Below, one piece after another: positions 24,939 through 33,068 of a stretch of 64,000 bases of DNA (positions within the stretch are counted from its first letter, which is position 1; every line of letters starts with the position of its first letter). The stretch covers positions 1 through 64,000 of the forward strand of contig QKYL01000010.1 in assembly GCA_003255745.1 (NCBI GenBank), written 5' to 3'. Position numbers and translations under genes: made by a program. This DNA is from Paracoccus saliphilus (GTDB lineage: Bacteria > Pseudomonadota > Alphaproteobacteria > Rhodobacterales > Rhodobacteraceae). The notes beneath the pieces were generated by a model. That model had not been told where the DNA came from. It saw only the letters and a program-made list of their open reading frames with translations, and searched no databases.

Positions 24939-25555
24939 CACCACGGGTCACCTTCCTCGGGACGGATCAGGCCCATCTGCGCACGGCGTTCGTATTCCGC
25001 ACGGATGCGCAGGCGCAGGAATTCGCCGGGGTCGTCGACGATGGTTTCCAGCCATTCGTCGCTGGCGGCCAGGCCACGCGCGCCCAAGGGCCGGCGCCAG
25101 CTTTCGGCGGCGGCATTGGTCAGCGCATTGCGGATCTCTTCGGCGGGGGCGGGGCGGCCGCCGCGCCCGATGATGCGGCCGGGAACGGTGCTGTCGCCGC
25201 GATGCGGCGGGTACATGGTCGCCACCAGGTCGCGATTGGCGCGGGCCTGTTCGTCGGCCGGGTTGGCGAACAGCACCGCGTCGAAATAGGCCACCGACAG
25301 CGGGTATTCGCCGGTCGCGGCCAAGCTGAGCCCGCGGTTATAGGTCTGCGACCGTCCGGCCCCGGCAAAGGCCGCATCGGCCTGGGCATGACGGCCCTGA
25401 CGGTAAAGCGCGATCCCCCGCGCCGCCGGATCGTCCAGCGTCATCAGCACAACCGGGTCCCAGCCAAGCCGCAGGGCCAGCGCGCCGATCCCCGCCGGTC
25501 CCGCCAGCCCCAGCAGCAGCGCCGCCAGCGCCAGCAGCGCGGCCCCGACCCTCAC
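24938..25555 (-). CDS. BatC-like TPR membrane protein
   Basis: This 205-aa protein has an N-terminal membrane or signal segment (ALLALAALLLGLAGPAG). A short TPR-type region follows (ARGIALYRQGRHAQADAAFA, then YNRGLSLAATGEYPLSVAYF and FDAVLFANP). The rest is a polar helical tail (EWLETIVDDPGEFLRLRIRA). Position and content match BatC of Bat operons and, more distantly, MxaK. It overlaps the VWA gene before it by ATGA and batD after it by one base. Confidence 0.75.
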   Translation of the reverse strand: MRVGAALLALAALLLGLAGPAGIGALALRLGWDPVVLMTLDDPAARGIALYRQGRHAQADAAFAGAGRSQTYNRGLSLAATGEYPLSVAYFDAVLFANPADEQARANRDLVATMYPPHRGDSTVPGRIIGRGGRPAPAEEIRNALTNAAAESWRRPLGARGLAASDEWLETIVDDPGEFLRLRIRAEYERRAQMGLIRPEEGDPW

Positions 25556-26454
25556 CGCTGCCTCCGCAGCATCATCAGCAGGGGAAACGCCGAAAAGGCC
25601 GCCAGGAACGGTCCCAGGTCGCGATAGCCAAGCGCCTTCAGCGCCGGGTCGCGCAACCGGTTGCCCCCTTCGCGCAGGCGCGCGGCCAAGCGGTCGGCAT
25701 CGCGCGCCTCCATGTCCCGGCCGCCGCCGCGCGTCAGGCGGGCCAGCGCATTGGACGGGGGCAGGGGCGCGCCCTCGGCCAAGCCCTCCAGCCGCAGGGT
25801 CCAGATCCGCACGCCAAGCGCGGCCAGCCGGTCGGCCTCGGCCAGGGCCTGGCGGTCCACGCCGCCGCCGTCCGAAAGCAGGACCAGATCCGCCCGTTGC
25901 GGATCGGCCAGCATCTGCGCGGCCATGCCGATGGCTGCGGCGGGGCGGCTGCCCTTGCCGGGCACCGTCTCAGCGTCCAGCACCGCCACCAGCGTTTCCA
26001 GCGCGCGGGGATCGGTGGTCGGGGCCGAGGCATTATAGGCCTCGCCGCCATAGAGGATCAGGCCCACGGGGCGTCCCGCCAGCCCCTGCAGCAGCGCGGC
26101 GCTGGCCTGCTGCGCCATCGACAGGGCCGCGCCGCCGGTGATCGACGGCGACAGGTCCACCGCGATCAGGACCGTGTCGGTGCGCGCCAGCACCGGCATG
26201 TCGGTGCGGCGCATCCCCGGCCCGGCAAGCCCCAGGATCAGCGGCAAAAGCGCCAGGCAGGGCAGCATCCGCACCCAGCCCCCCGCGGTCCCTGTGATCG
26301 CCCCCATCGCCTGCATCGCGGTCAGCATCTGCGGCGGCATCACGTTCTCCCAACCCCCGGCCGAGGGCGCGCGCAAGATCCGCCAAAGCACCAATGCCGC
26401 CCAGGGCAGCAGTGCGGCCAGCCACCAGGGCCGCAGCAGGATCAGGCCGCCCAT
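25552..26454 (-). CDS. batB: BatB-like VWA-domain membrane protein
   Basis: This 300-aa protein has two N-terminal membrane helices (LLRPWWLAALLPWAALVLW and MLPCLALLPLILGLAG). A von Willebrand factor A domain follows at about 90-270. Its metal-ion-dependent adhesion site begins IAVDLSPSITGG (D-x-S-x-S) and continues with a DLVLLSDGGG strand carrying the Asp. A C-terminal helix (FLAAFSAFPLLMML) re-enters the membrane. The start at 26454 (MGGLILLRPWW) is chosen because the upstream frame overlaps the previous gene; the two overlap by 13 nt. Confidence 0.85.
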   Translation of the reverse strand: MGGLILLRPWWLAALLPWAALVLWRILRAPSAGGWENVMPPQMLTAMQAMGAITGTAGGWVRMLPCLALLPLILGLAGPGMRRTDMPVLARTDTVLIAVDLSPSITGGAALSMAQQASAALLQGLAGRPVGLILYGGEAYNASAPTTDPRALETLVAVLDAETVPGKGSRPAAAIGMAAQMLADPQRADLVLLSDGGGVDRQALAEADRLAALGVRIWTLRLEGLAEGAPLPPSNALARLTRGGGRDMEARDADRLAARLREGGNRLRDPALKALGYRDLGPFLAAFSAFPLLMMLRRQR

Positions 26455-27392
26455 CGGGGTCGTCCCACGCCCGCCAGCGCCAGCAGCGCGACTGCCGCCG
26501 CGGCGGGCCAGATCCACAGCTGCTGCCAATAGCGCAGGGGCGGACGGTCACCGGGGTTCGGCTCCAGCCGGTCCAGCGCCTTGGTCATCGCCTCAAGATC
26601 TTGGGCCTGCCGGACACGGAACATCTGCCCCTGGGCCAGTTCGGCGATGCTGCGCAGCGTCGCGACATCGACCGCGTCGCGGGCGGTGGGCATGTTCTCC
26701 AGATCCTCGGGGCCCAGGGCGATCGTGTGGATACGGATGCCGTGGTCGGCCGCCAGCCGCGCCACCTCGGTCGCCTGCACGCTGCCCGAGGTGTCGACGC
26801 CGTCCGACAGCAGGATCGCCACGCGGCCCGGCGCGTCGCTGGCGTCCAGCCGCCGGATCGCCAGGCCCAAGCCGTCCGCAATCGCCGTGCCCCGCCCCGA
26901 GATGCCGATCTGCGCCTCGTCAATGGCCTGCGCGACCGCGCCCAGGTCAAAGGTCAGGGGCGCCGCCACATAGGCGCGGCCGCCAAAGATCACCAGCCCG
27001 ATCCTGTCCCCCTTGCGGCTGGTGACAAAGCGGGACGCAGTGCGCTTGACCGCCTCCAGCCGGGTGACGGCCTCTCCGTCCAGTTGGAAGTCCTGCTGCT
27101 CCATGCTGCCCGACAGGTCCAGCGCCAGCATGATGTCGCGACCGCTGGCGGGGGTGACATCGGCCACCCGCTCGACCCGCGGACCGGCCAGCGCCAGGAC
27201 CAGCAGCACCCAGGCCGCAGCGGCCAGCCAAGGTCGTGCAGGCCTGTCCCCCCGCTGGCCGGGCCGCAGCGCCGGCACCAGATAGGCGGGCAGGCGCAGG
27301 GCCGGTTGCGGGCGGCCCAAGGGCGGGGCAAACCACCGCAGCAGCAGGGGCAGGGGGATCAGCACCAGTAGATAGGGCAGCGCCAGGCTCAT
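26442..27392 (-). CDS. batA: BatA-like VWA-domain membrane protein
   Basis: This 316-aa protein has N-terminal membrane segments (LALPYLLVLIPLPLLLRWFA and WLAAAAWVLLVLALAG). The VWA domain has a canonical metal site, IMLALDLSGSMEQQD (D-x-S-G-S), plus ISGRGTAIADGLG and VAILLSDGVDTSG. A C-terminal helix follows (LWIWPAAAAVALLALAG). The start at 27392 overlaps the preceding gene by ATGA. It probably forms a periplasm-facing complex with the second VWA protein, assembled with help from the MoxR ATPase. MxaC is a similar protein in methanol oxidation clusters, but no methanol dehydrogenase genes are here. Confidence 0.88.
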   Translation of the reverse strand: MSLALPYLLVLIPLPLLLRWFAPPLGRPQPALRLPAYLVPALRPGQRGDRPARPWLAAAAWVLLVLALAGPRVERVADVTPASGRDIMLALDLSGSMEQQDFQLDGEAVTRLEAVKRTASRFVTSRKGDRIGLVIFGGRAYVAAPLTFDLGAVAQAIDEAQIGISGRGTAIADGLGLAIRRLDASDAPGRVAILLSDGVDTSGSVQATEVARLAADHGIRIHTIALGPEDLENMPTARDAVDVATLRSIAELAQGQMFRVRQAQDLEAMTKALDRLEPNPGDRPPLRYWQQLWIWPAAAAVALLALAGVGRPRWAA

Positions 27393-27751
27393 CGGCGGAT
27401 GCCCCGGACCAGTTGCGTCAGCCGGGCGCGCCGGGCAATGCGCTCGATCCGGTCGTCGGGCGGCGGCGGTGCGGCGCCATAGGCCGCATCGCGCAGCGGC
27501 GGGGGCAGGTGGCCCAGATGCCGTGCCAGGACCAGCATCCGTTGCGGCACCGGCAGGGCGCGCAGCCCAGGCAGCCGCAGGCGGTTGCGCGGCGCGCGGC
27601 TGCGGGTGAAAGGCAGGATCAGCGCGGCGGCCAGCACTCCCGCCGCCAGCCCCAGGCCCAGCAGGGCCAGCAGTTCGGGCAGGGACAGCCAGGCCATTTC
27701 GGTCGGCAGGCGGGCAGGGGCCAGTTGCTGCAGCATCTCCTGATGGGTCAT
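27389..27751 (-). CDS. single-helix membrane protein in the Bat operon (DUF4381 position)
   Basis: This 120-aa protein has a short N-terminal region and one membrane helix at about 21-48 (LPELLALLGLGLAAGVLAAA). A basic cytoplasmic tail follows (RIERIARRARLTQLVRGIRR). Its place between the DUF58 and first VWA genes, its size and its topology match the DUF4381-type component of such operons; the sequence itself is too divergent for me to confirm the family. It overlaps both neighbours by ATGA. Confidence 0.7.
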   Translation of the reverse strand: MTHQEMLQQLAPARLPTEMAWLSLPELLALLGLGLAAGVLAAALILPFTRSRAPRNRLRLPGLRALPVPQRMLVLARHLGHLPPPLRDAAYGAAPPPPDDRIERIARRARLTQLVRGIRR

Positions 27752-28557
27752 GGGGCAACCTTCAGGGACGTTGCGCCCATCGCGGCAAGCCGCGCGATGC
27801 GGTCGCCCAGATCGACAGGGGCCAGCCGCGCGACCAACGGCCGTGCCCCAAGCGTGACCGGCAGCGCCCGGTCGGGCGGCGACACGTCCAGCGGGTCCAG
27901 CATCAGCGCGACCTCCAGCCGCCGGCCGCGCGCAAGGCGCGTCAGCATGGCATCTGCGCCTTCGCAGCCGTCGGGGGCGGTGGCCAGCGTGATCCGTGCC
28001 CCCGGCGGCGCGATGCGCGCGGCAAGGGCCAGCGCCTCGCTCAGCGGTATCTGGAGCCGGGGGTCGTCCAGCGCCGCCCGGTGGCGGTCGGCCATCATCG
28101 CGCAGATCGCGGCCATCTGCGCGTCCCCCGCAGCGGGCGGGATCGAAAATACCTGCCCTGCGGCCATTGCGACCAGTCCCACCGCCCCCTGCTGCGCCAC
28201 GGCCTGCCAGCCGGTCCGTGCAAGGTGGCGGGCAGCCAGGACCGACCGCAGCCGCGCGCCCGTTCCCCACAGCATGGCGGGGCGGAAATCGGCAATCAGC
28301 AACGCGATGTCGTCACGATCCTCGTGCAGCGCGCGCACATGCGGGCGGCCGGTCCGCGCGGTGGCCGAGGGGTCCAGACGGCGGGGGTCGTCACCGGGGA
28401 CATAGGCGCGGATCTCCCTCAGGTCCATGCCGCTGCCGGGCAGGCGCGACGGCGCGACACCGGCCCGGCGGGTGGCCGGGCGGTGCCGCGCAGCGCCATA
28501 AACCTCGTCGCGCAGCGCCAGCAGGTCCTGGGCATCCAGATGGATACCGGGGGCCAT
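27748..28557 (-). CDS. DUF58-domain protein of the Bat operon
   Basis: This 269-aa protein carries the DUF58 signature MDLREIRAYVPGDDPRRLDP (about residues 43-62) followed by SATARTGRPHVRALHEDRD. A VWA-like fold follows (IALLIADFRPAM). DUF58 proteins sit next to MoxR ATPases and are thought to be their substrate-recruiting partners; MxaS is the methylotrophy version. The start at 28557 (MAPGIHLDAQDLL) lies 17 nt after the moxR stop. The upstream frame extension overlaps moxR and is rejected. Confidence 0.85.
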   Translation of the reverse strand: MAPGIHLDAQDLLALRDEVYGAARHRPATRRAGVAPSRLPGSGMDLREIRAYVPGDDPRRLDPSATARTGRPHVRALHEDRDDIALLIADFRPAMLWGTGARLRSVLAARHLARTGWQAVAQQGAVGLVAMAAGQVFSIPPAAGDAQMAAICAMMADRHRAALDDPRLQIPLSEALALAARIAPPGARITLATAPDGCEGADAMLTRLARGRRLEVALMLDPLDVSPPDRALPVTLGARPLVARLAPVDLGDRIARLAAMGATSLKVAP

Positions 28558-28574
28558 ACGCCAGCGCGGAGCCG

Positions 28575-29546
28575 CTACCACGGCCGGATCGCCTGCAGCG
28601 CCTCGGCGATCAGCGACCGGCCGTCGCGGCCCTCGCTGGCTGTTTTCCAGGTCGGGACAAGGCGGTGGGCCAGCGCGTCGGCGGCCAGCGCCTCGGCATC
28701 CTCGGGCAGGCCGTGATCGCGATTGTGCAGCCAAGCCCGTGCCCGGACCGCCGCCGCCAGGGCCAGCGTGCCGCGCGGCGAAACGGGATGTTCGATCGCA
28801 TCAGCCAGCAGCCCGCCGCGCCGCGTCGCCACCACAAGGCGGATGATGAAATCCTTGAGCACCGGCGCCAGGTGAACGCCCGCAACCTCGGCCCGCGCGC
28901 CGGCCAGCGCCTCAGGCGACAACCGGTCCGTGGCAAGGGTCGGGGCCCCGCGTCCCTCGGCCTCGACCAGGTCCAGGATGGCCAGTTCAGCGTCAGCGTC
29001 GGGCAGATCCAGGCGCAGGTGCAGCAGAAAGCGGTCCAGCTGCGCCTCGGGCAAGGGAAACGTGCCCTCATGCTCGATCGGATTTTGGGTCGCCACGACC
29101 ATGAAGGGCTGGGCCAGGGGGCGGGTGATGCCGGCAGTCGTCACCTGCCCCTCGGCCATCGCTTCCAACAAGGCCGACTGGACCTTGGGCGGGGCGCGGT
29201 TGATCTCGTCCACCAGCACCAGGTTGTGAAAGATCGGACCGGGCAGAAAGTCGAACCGCCCCGTTTCCGGGCGATAGATCTGGCTGCCGGTCAGGTCCGA
29301 GGGCAGCAGGTCGGGCGTGCACTGGATGCGCGCATGTTCCCCAGGCAGCCGTGCCGCCAGCTGCTTGACGGCGCGGGTCTTGGCAATGCCGGGCGGCCCT
29401 TCCAGGAGGACATGACCGCCGACAAGAAACGCGATCAGCAGACGCTCGACCAGCCAGTCATGGCCGATCAGCGTGGCGGATACCGCATCCGCCAGTGCCC
29501 GGACGCTGTCGCGAGCGACAAAGCCCTGCGCAGGTTCGTGACCCAT
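28575..29546 (-). CDS. moxR: MoxR-family AAA+ ATPase
   Basis: This 323-aa cytoplasmic AAA+ protein has the Walker A motif EGPPGIAKT at about 49-57 and Walker B LVLVDEINRAPP at about 107. Also visible are a sensor-1 block (MVVATQNPIEHEG) and an arginine-finger block (LPEAQLDRFLLHLRL). It probably acts as a chaperone assembling or activating the VWA proteins encoded downstream. The start at 29546 (MGHEPAQGFVARD) gives the family length; the frame is open further upstream into sequence that looks non-coding. It is the first gene of a seven-gene operon. Confidence 0.92.
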   Translation of the reverse strand: MGHEPAQGFVARDSVRALADAVSATLIGHDWLVERLLIAFLVGGHVLLEGPPGIAKTRAVKQLAARLPGEHARIQCTPDLLPSDLTGSQIYRPETGRFDFLPGPIFHNLVLVDEINRAPPKVQSALLEAMAEGQVTTAGITRPLAQPFMVVATQNPIEHEGTFPLPEAQLDRFLLHLRLDLPDADAELAILDLVEAEGRGAPTLATDRLSPEALAGARAEVAGVHLAPVLKDFIIRLVVATRRGGLLADAIEHPVSPRGTLALAAAVRARAWLHNRDHGLPEDAEALAADALAHRLVPTWKTASEGRDGRSLIAEALQAIRPW

Positions 29547-30149
29547 TGGCGTCTCCCTGTTGCCTGCGCATCGTGCAACCAGCGACCCTGCCATTTCCAG
29601 AGCGTCGTGGCCTTCTGCCACCAAAGTCTGGCAGCCGCCCCGCAGCCAAGGCGGTCGCGGGATCTCCGTCTCCGGCTACCCATGCCTTGGCGCGGATCCC
29701 GCCAAGTTCGTATCGGCAGAACCACGGCCCGCACAGGTAACATCGCTGCGCCTGCTTTTGCGCGGACGCGGGCATCATGCCGGCGTGCATGGCATGGGTC
29801 ATGTCGGGGTCCGGCGTCGGATCGAGCTGGCATTGTTGCGCATCCGGGCCAGGATTTGCGGCAGCTTGTCGGGGATCAGTTCGTTTTTGGTGGCGGCGCG
29901 GTCCGGCAGGTCGAAATGGGCGCAGCATAGGAATATGGATTTTCCGTGATTTCAGGTCAGCCTCGACTGGGTCAGGTTCGGATGTCGCTCCACCGCAGTT
30001 TTACTCTGTCGGCCCTTTGGTCCCAGTGGGCGTGCATCTCCTTGACGTCGGGCAGCATCGAAGGCTGTGGCGGGCAGGGCAACGCGGGTGCATTGTTCCC
30101 GCCGCCGGGCCACGCTAGCCTCGACCTGCGGCCCGAGAAGGAGAGCAGC
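29547..30149. other. intergenic, possible eroded gene on the minus strand
   Basis: No intact gene is seen in 600 nt. On the minus strand, protein-like pieces lie in different frames. AATKNELIPDKLPQILARMR occurs near 29840-29900, AQRCYLCGPWFCRYELGGIR near 29705-29765, and RLWWQKATTLWKWQGRWLHD near 29575-29635. Together they could be one frameshifted small gene that once preceded moxR. I do not recognise its family. Confidence 0.35.
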
Positions 30150-31355
30150 ATGGACTTTACCATTTCCCCCGCGCTGGAGGATCTGCGCACCCGGATTGCG
30201 GGCTTTGTCGCCGATCGTGTCCTGCCGCTGGAATCGGACCGGGCATCCTATGACGGACATGGCAACATCAATCCCGCGCTGCTGTCGCGACTGCGGGCCG
30301 AGGCGCGTGCGGCGGGGCTGTGGTGCCTGCAGTTGCCCCCCGAGGATGGCGGACTGGGCGTCGGGCTGCAGGGCATGGCGGTCTGCTACGAGGAGATGAA
30401 CCGCTCGATCTTTGGCCCTGTGGTCTTCAACGCGGCGGCGCCGGATGACGGCAACATGATGGTCCTGTCCCGGCTGGCCACGCCTGCGCAGAAGGCACGC
30501 TGGTTGCAGCCGATCGTGGAGGGCCGGGTGCGCTCGGCATTCGCGATGACCGAACCGGCGCCGGGGGGCGGATCGGACCCTTCCATGATCCGCACCTGGG
30601 CGCGTCGGCAGGGGGACCGCTATGTCGTGACCGGGCGCAAGTGGTTCATCACCGGGGCCGAAGGGGCGCAGCATTTCATCCTGCTGGCGCGCACATCCCA
30701 GGGGCCGTCGGACGCGCTGACCGCGCTGCTGTTCGACGCGGACCAGCCCGGCTGGCGCATTCTGCGGCGCATCGGCATCATGGGACCCGAGGAGCATGGG
30801 GGCCATTGCGAACTGGAATTCGACGGGCTGGAAATCCCTGTCGAAAACGTGCTGCTGGCCGAGGGCAAGGGCATGCGCGTCACCCAGACCCGCCTTGCGC
30901 CCGCGCGGCTGACCCATTGCATGCGTTGGCTGGGGCTGGCCCGCCGCTGCATGGAGATCGCGCAGGATTACGCGCAGTCGCGCGAGGGGTTCGGCATCCG
31001 GCTGGCCGACCGGGAAAGCGTGCAGATGATGCTGGGCGACCTGGCCATGCGGATCGAGATCGGGCGGCTGCTGGTCATGAAGGCCGCATGGGAACTGGAT
31101 CGCGGCAGCCGCGCGGGGCCGCAGATCTCGATGGCCAAGATCCATGTGGCGAACCTGCTGCATGACGCGGCCGACCGGGCCATCCAGATCAACGGTGCGC
31201 GCGGCTATTCCACCGATACGGTGCTGGAATGGATCTATCGCTATGCCCGTCAGGCGCGGCTGGTCGATGGCGCGGACGAGGTGCACAAGATGGTGCTGTC
31301 CCGGCACCTGGCCGGGCAGGGGCGTGACTTCTGGTCCTGGCAGGTGACGGCATGA
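30150..31355 (+). CDS. acyl-CoA dehydrogenase family protein (ACAD10/11-like)
   Basis: This 401-aa flavoprotein has an N-terminal helical domain (DFTISPALEDLRTRIAGFVA). Middle-domain motifs are AFAMTEPAPGGGSDPSMIRT and KWFITGAEGA. The C-terminal helices include INGARGYSTDTVLEWIYR and a DGADEVHKMVLSR block. The start at 30150 follows AAGGAGAGC; the upstream open frame is not coding. Its stop overlaps the start of a phosphotransferase gene by ATGA. In animals, ACAD11 fuses an APH-type kinase with an acyl-CoA dehydrogenase of this subgroup, and in Pseudomonas LvaA/LvaC act together on 4-hydroxyacyl-CoA. A role in 4-hydroxy-acid breakdown is therefore likely but inferred. Confidence 0.88.
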   Translation: MDFTISPALEDLRTRIAGFVADRVLPLESDRASYDGHGNINPALLSRLRAEARAAGLWCLQLPPEDGGLGVGLQGMAVCYEEMNRSIFGPVVFNAAAPDDGNMMVLSRLATPAQKARWLQPIVEGRVRSAFAMTEPAPGGGSDPSMIRTWARRQGDRYVVTGRKWFITGAEGAQHFILLARTSQGPSDALTALLFDADQPGWRILRRIGIMGPEEHGGHCELEFDGLEIPVENVLLAEGKGMRVTQTRLAPARLTHCMRWLGLARRCMEIAQDYAQSREGFGIRLADRESVQMMLGDLAMRIEIGRLLVMKAAWELDRGSRAGPQISMAKIHVANLLHDAADRAIQINGARGYSTDTVLEWIYRYARQARLVDGADEVHKMVLSRHLAGQGRDFWSWQVTA

Positions 31356-32365
31356 GCGATGCCCGCTTTGCTGGCCTGGGGGACTGGCTGCGCGGGCAGT
31401 TCGGGACGGATCGCCATACGTTGCAGCCCATCGCGGGCGGGCAGTCGAACCCGACCTGCATGCTGGACGTGGCGGGGCGCCGGATGGTCCTGCGCACGCA
31501 GCCCCTGGGGCCGATCCTCAAGGGTGCCCATGCCATCGATCGGGAGTATCGTGTTCTGCAGGCGCTGGTGGATACGGACGTCCCCGTCCCGCGCCCGATC
31601 GTCTACTGCGCGGACGAAAGGATCATCGGCCGGCCCTTTTACCTGATGGAGCGGCTGGAGGGGCGGGTTTTTCACGATACAGCGCTGCCCGGCATCGCGC
31701 CTGGCGAACGCGCGGCCATTTATGCCGAAATGGCGCGTGTGATGGCGCGCCTGCACGCCTTGGACCCGGCGGCCGTCGGATTGAACGACTATGGCAGGCC
31801 CCAGGGATATTACCCGCGCCAGATTGCGCGGTGGGGGCGGCAATGGCAAGAATCCACCCTGATGGCCACGCATCCTATTGCCGCCTTGCCGGCCTTGGAG
31901 GACTGGCTGGTCGCGCATCTGCCGGAAGCCGAGGAGCGGGCGTCGATCACGCATGGCGATTTCCGGATGGGCAACCTGATTTTTGCTCCCGATGCGCCCC
32001 GCGTGATCGGCATCCTGGATTGGGAGCTTTCAACGTTGGGCCCCGCGCTGGCGGATCTGGGGTTTTGCTGCATGGCCTGGCGCACATTGCCAGAGGAATT
32101 CGGCGGCATCCGCGGACTGGATCTGGCTGCGGCGGGAATTCCGGAACGCAAAGAATTTGTGACAGAATATCAGGGGAACGCGCTGCCGGGGCCACCCTTG
32201 AAGCCGTTTCATGAGGCTTTCGCCCTGTTCCGTTTCGCGGCGATCTTCGTGGGAATTGCCGATCGTGCCGCAACCGGCAATGCTGCCGGCAAAAATGCCG
32301 CGCAGTTGGCTCCCTTGGCCGCGACCTTTGCCGCGCGCGGGCTTGAGGTGGCAGAGCGCGGCTGA
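31352..32365 (+). CDS. APH-family phosphotransferase (ACAD10/11 kinase-like)
   Basis: This 337-aa kinase-fold protein has a glycine-rich start (IAGGQSNPTCMLDVAGRRMV) with a likely ATP-binding lysine replaced by Arg in VLRTQP. Family motifs follow: YLMERLEGRVFHDTALPG, the catalytic loop ITHGDFRMGNLIF (Asp as base) and the metal-binding ILDWELSTLG. These match the kinase half of ACAD10/11 and LvaA more closely than antibiotic kinases. It overlaps the dehydrogenase gene by ATGA, so the pair is translated together. The expected substrate is a 4-hydroxyacyl-CoA, phosphorylated before the partner enzyme acts. Confidence 0.85.
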   Translation: MSDARFAGLGDWLRGQFGTDRHTLQPIAGGQSNPTCMLDVAGRRMVLRTQPLGPILKGAHAIDREYRVLQALVDTDVPVPRPIVYCADERIIGRPFYLMERLEGRVFHDTALPGIAPGERAAIYAEMARVMARLHALDPAAVGLNDYGRPQGYYPRQIARWGRQWQESTLMATHPIAALPALEDWLVAHLPEAEERASITHGDFRMGNLIFAPDAPRVIGILDWELSTLGPALADLGFCCMAWRTLPEEFGGIRGLDLAAAGIPERKEFVTEYQGNALPGPPLKPFHEAFALFRFAAIFVGIADRAATGNAAGKNAAQLAPLAATFAARGLEVAERG

Positions 32366-32392
32366 TCCTTCAGCCGCGCCCAGTGCCGTCGA

Positions 32393-32842
32393 TCAGATCG
32401 TTTCGGCAGTCCGCTGCATCCATTCGCGGTGGCGCCGTTCGTCGGCCAGCGCCTTTTCAAAGAACATCCGCGTCTTGTCGATCGCACCGGGATGTTCGCA
32501 GGCGCGCTCGTATGCGGCGACGGTGTCTTCCTCATTGGTGCGCATGGCCTTAAGAATGGCGGCGTCGCCGAACAGGTCCGCCATGGCAATCTTGCCGGTG
32601 GTCAGGATCTGCTTCATGTCGCCTTCAACCGGGGCATCGGCCCCTGCCTCACGGGCGATTTCGCGCAGCACCTCCAGATGGGACAGGTGGTCCTGCCGGA
32701 AGTTCTCGATCTGGCTGCTGAGTGCACTGTTGGACAGGCGTTCGGCGGTCGATTCGTACGCCGCGATCGCGTCATGTTCCAGCAAGATCAAGTTGGTGAC
32801 CAGATCGTTGAAGTCGCTTTCGGTTCCGACGGTGGTGACCAT
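32393..32842 (-). CDS. ferritin-like four-helix protein
   Basis: This 149-aa protein is all helical and carries the spaced acidic/His residues of ferritin-like proteins. These are ILLEHDAIAAYE (helix 1), FRQDHLSHLEVLRE (helix 2), TNEEDTVAAYERA (helix 3) and ALADERRHREWMQ (helix 4). The E-x-x-H pairs fit a di-metal site. It resembles the PA2169/DUF2383-type group. It has no signal peptide, lies alone, and is convergent with the APH-type kinase gene. A stress or metal role is possible. Confidence 0.8.
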   Translation of the reverse strand: MVTTVGTESDFNDLVTNLILLEHDAIAAYESTAERLSNSALSSQIENFRQDHLSHLEVLREIAREAGADAPVEGDMKQILTTGKIAMADLFGDAAILKAMRTNEEDTVAAYERACEHPGAIDKTRMFFEKALADERRHREWMQRTAETI

Positions 32843-33068
32843 TGTCGTTCCTTTCTTGTGTCTGTGACCAAGGGCAAGAGCCCTGCGTCATCTGGCCCCT
32901 GGACATGGAAAATCCCCACGGGCCGGGCTTCAAGGAAACGGGATGCGCAATGATTTGTTCCAGCGGGTCGTCGGCGTGCCTGCGCATGACCGGCAACGGC
33001 CGCTGGAACAATCACGCGGGGTCACGGTTCGGTGACGGACTGCGCAATCGAACAAAGGATTCCGGCGG

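Noticed and set aside
23778-29546. Reading the MoxR operon as the mxaRSACKL part of a methanol oxidation cluster
   Set aside because: No mxaF, mxaJ, mxaG or mxaI adjoin, two VWA genes are adjacent, and the last gene has the BatD layout. Bat is the better fit, though the families are related.
29952-31307. 451-codon open frame on the minus strand
   Set aside because: Antisense to the acyl-CoA dehydrogenase, which has clear motifs and a ribosome-binding site.
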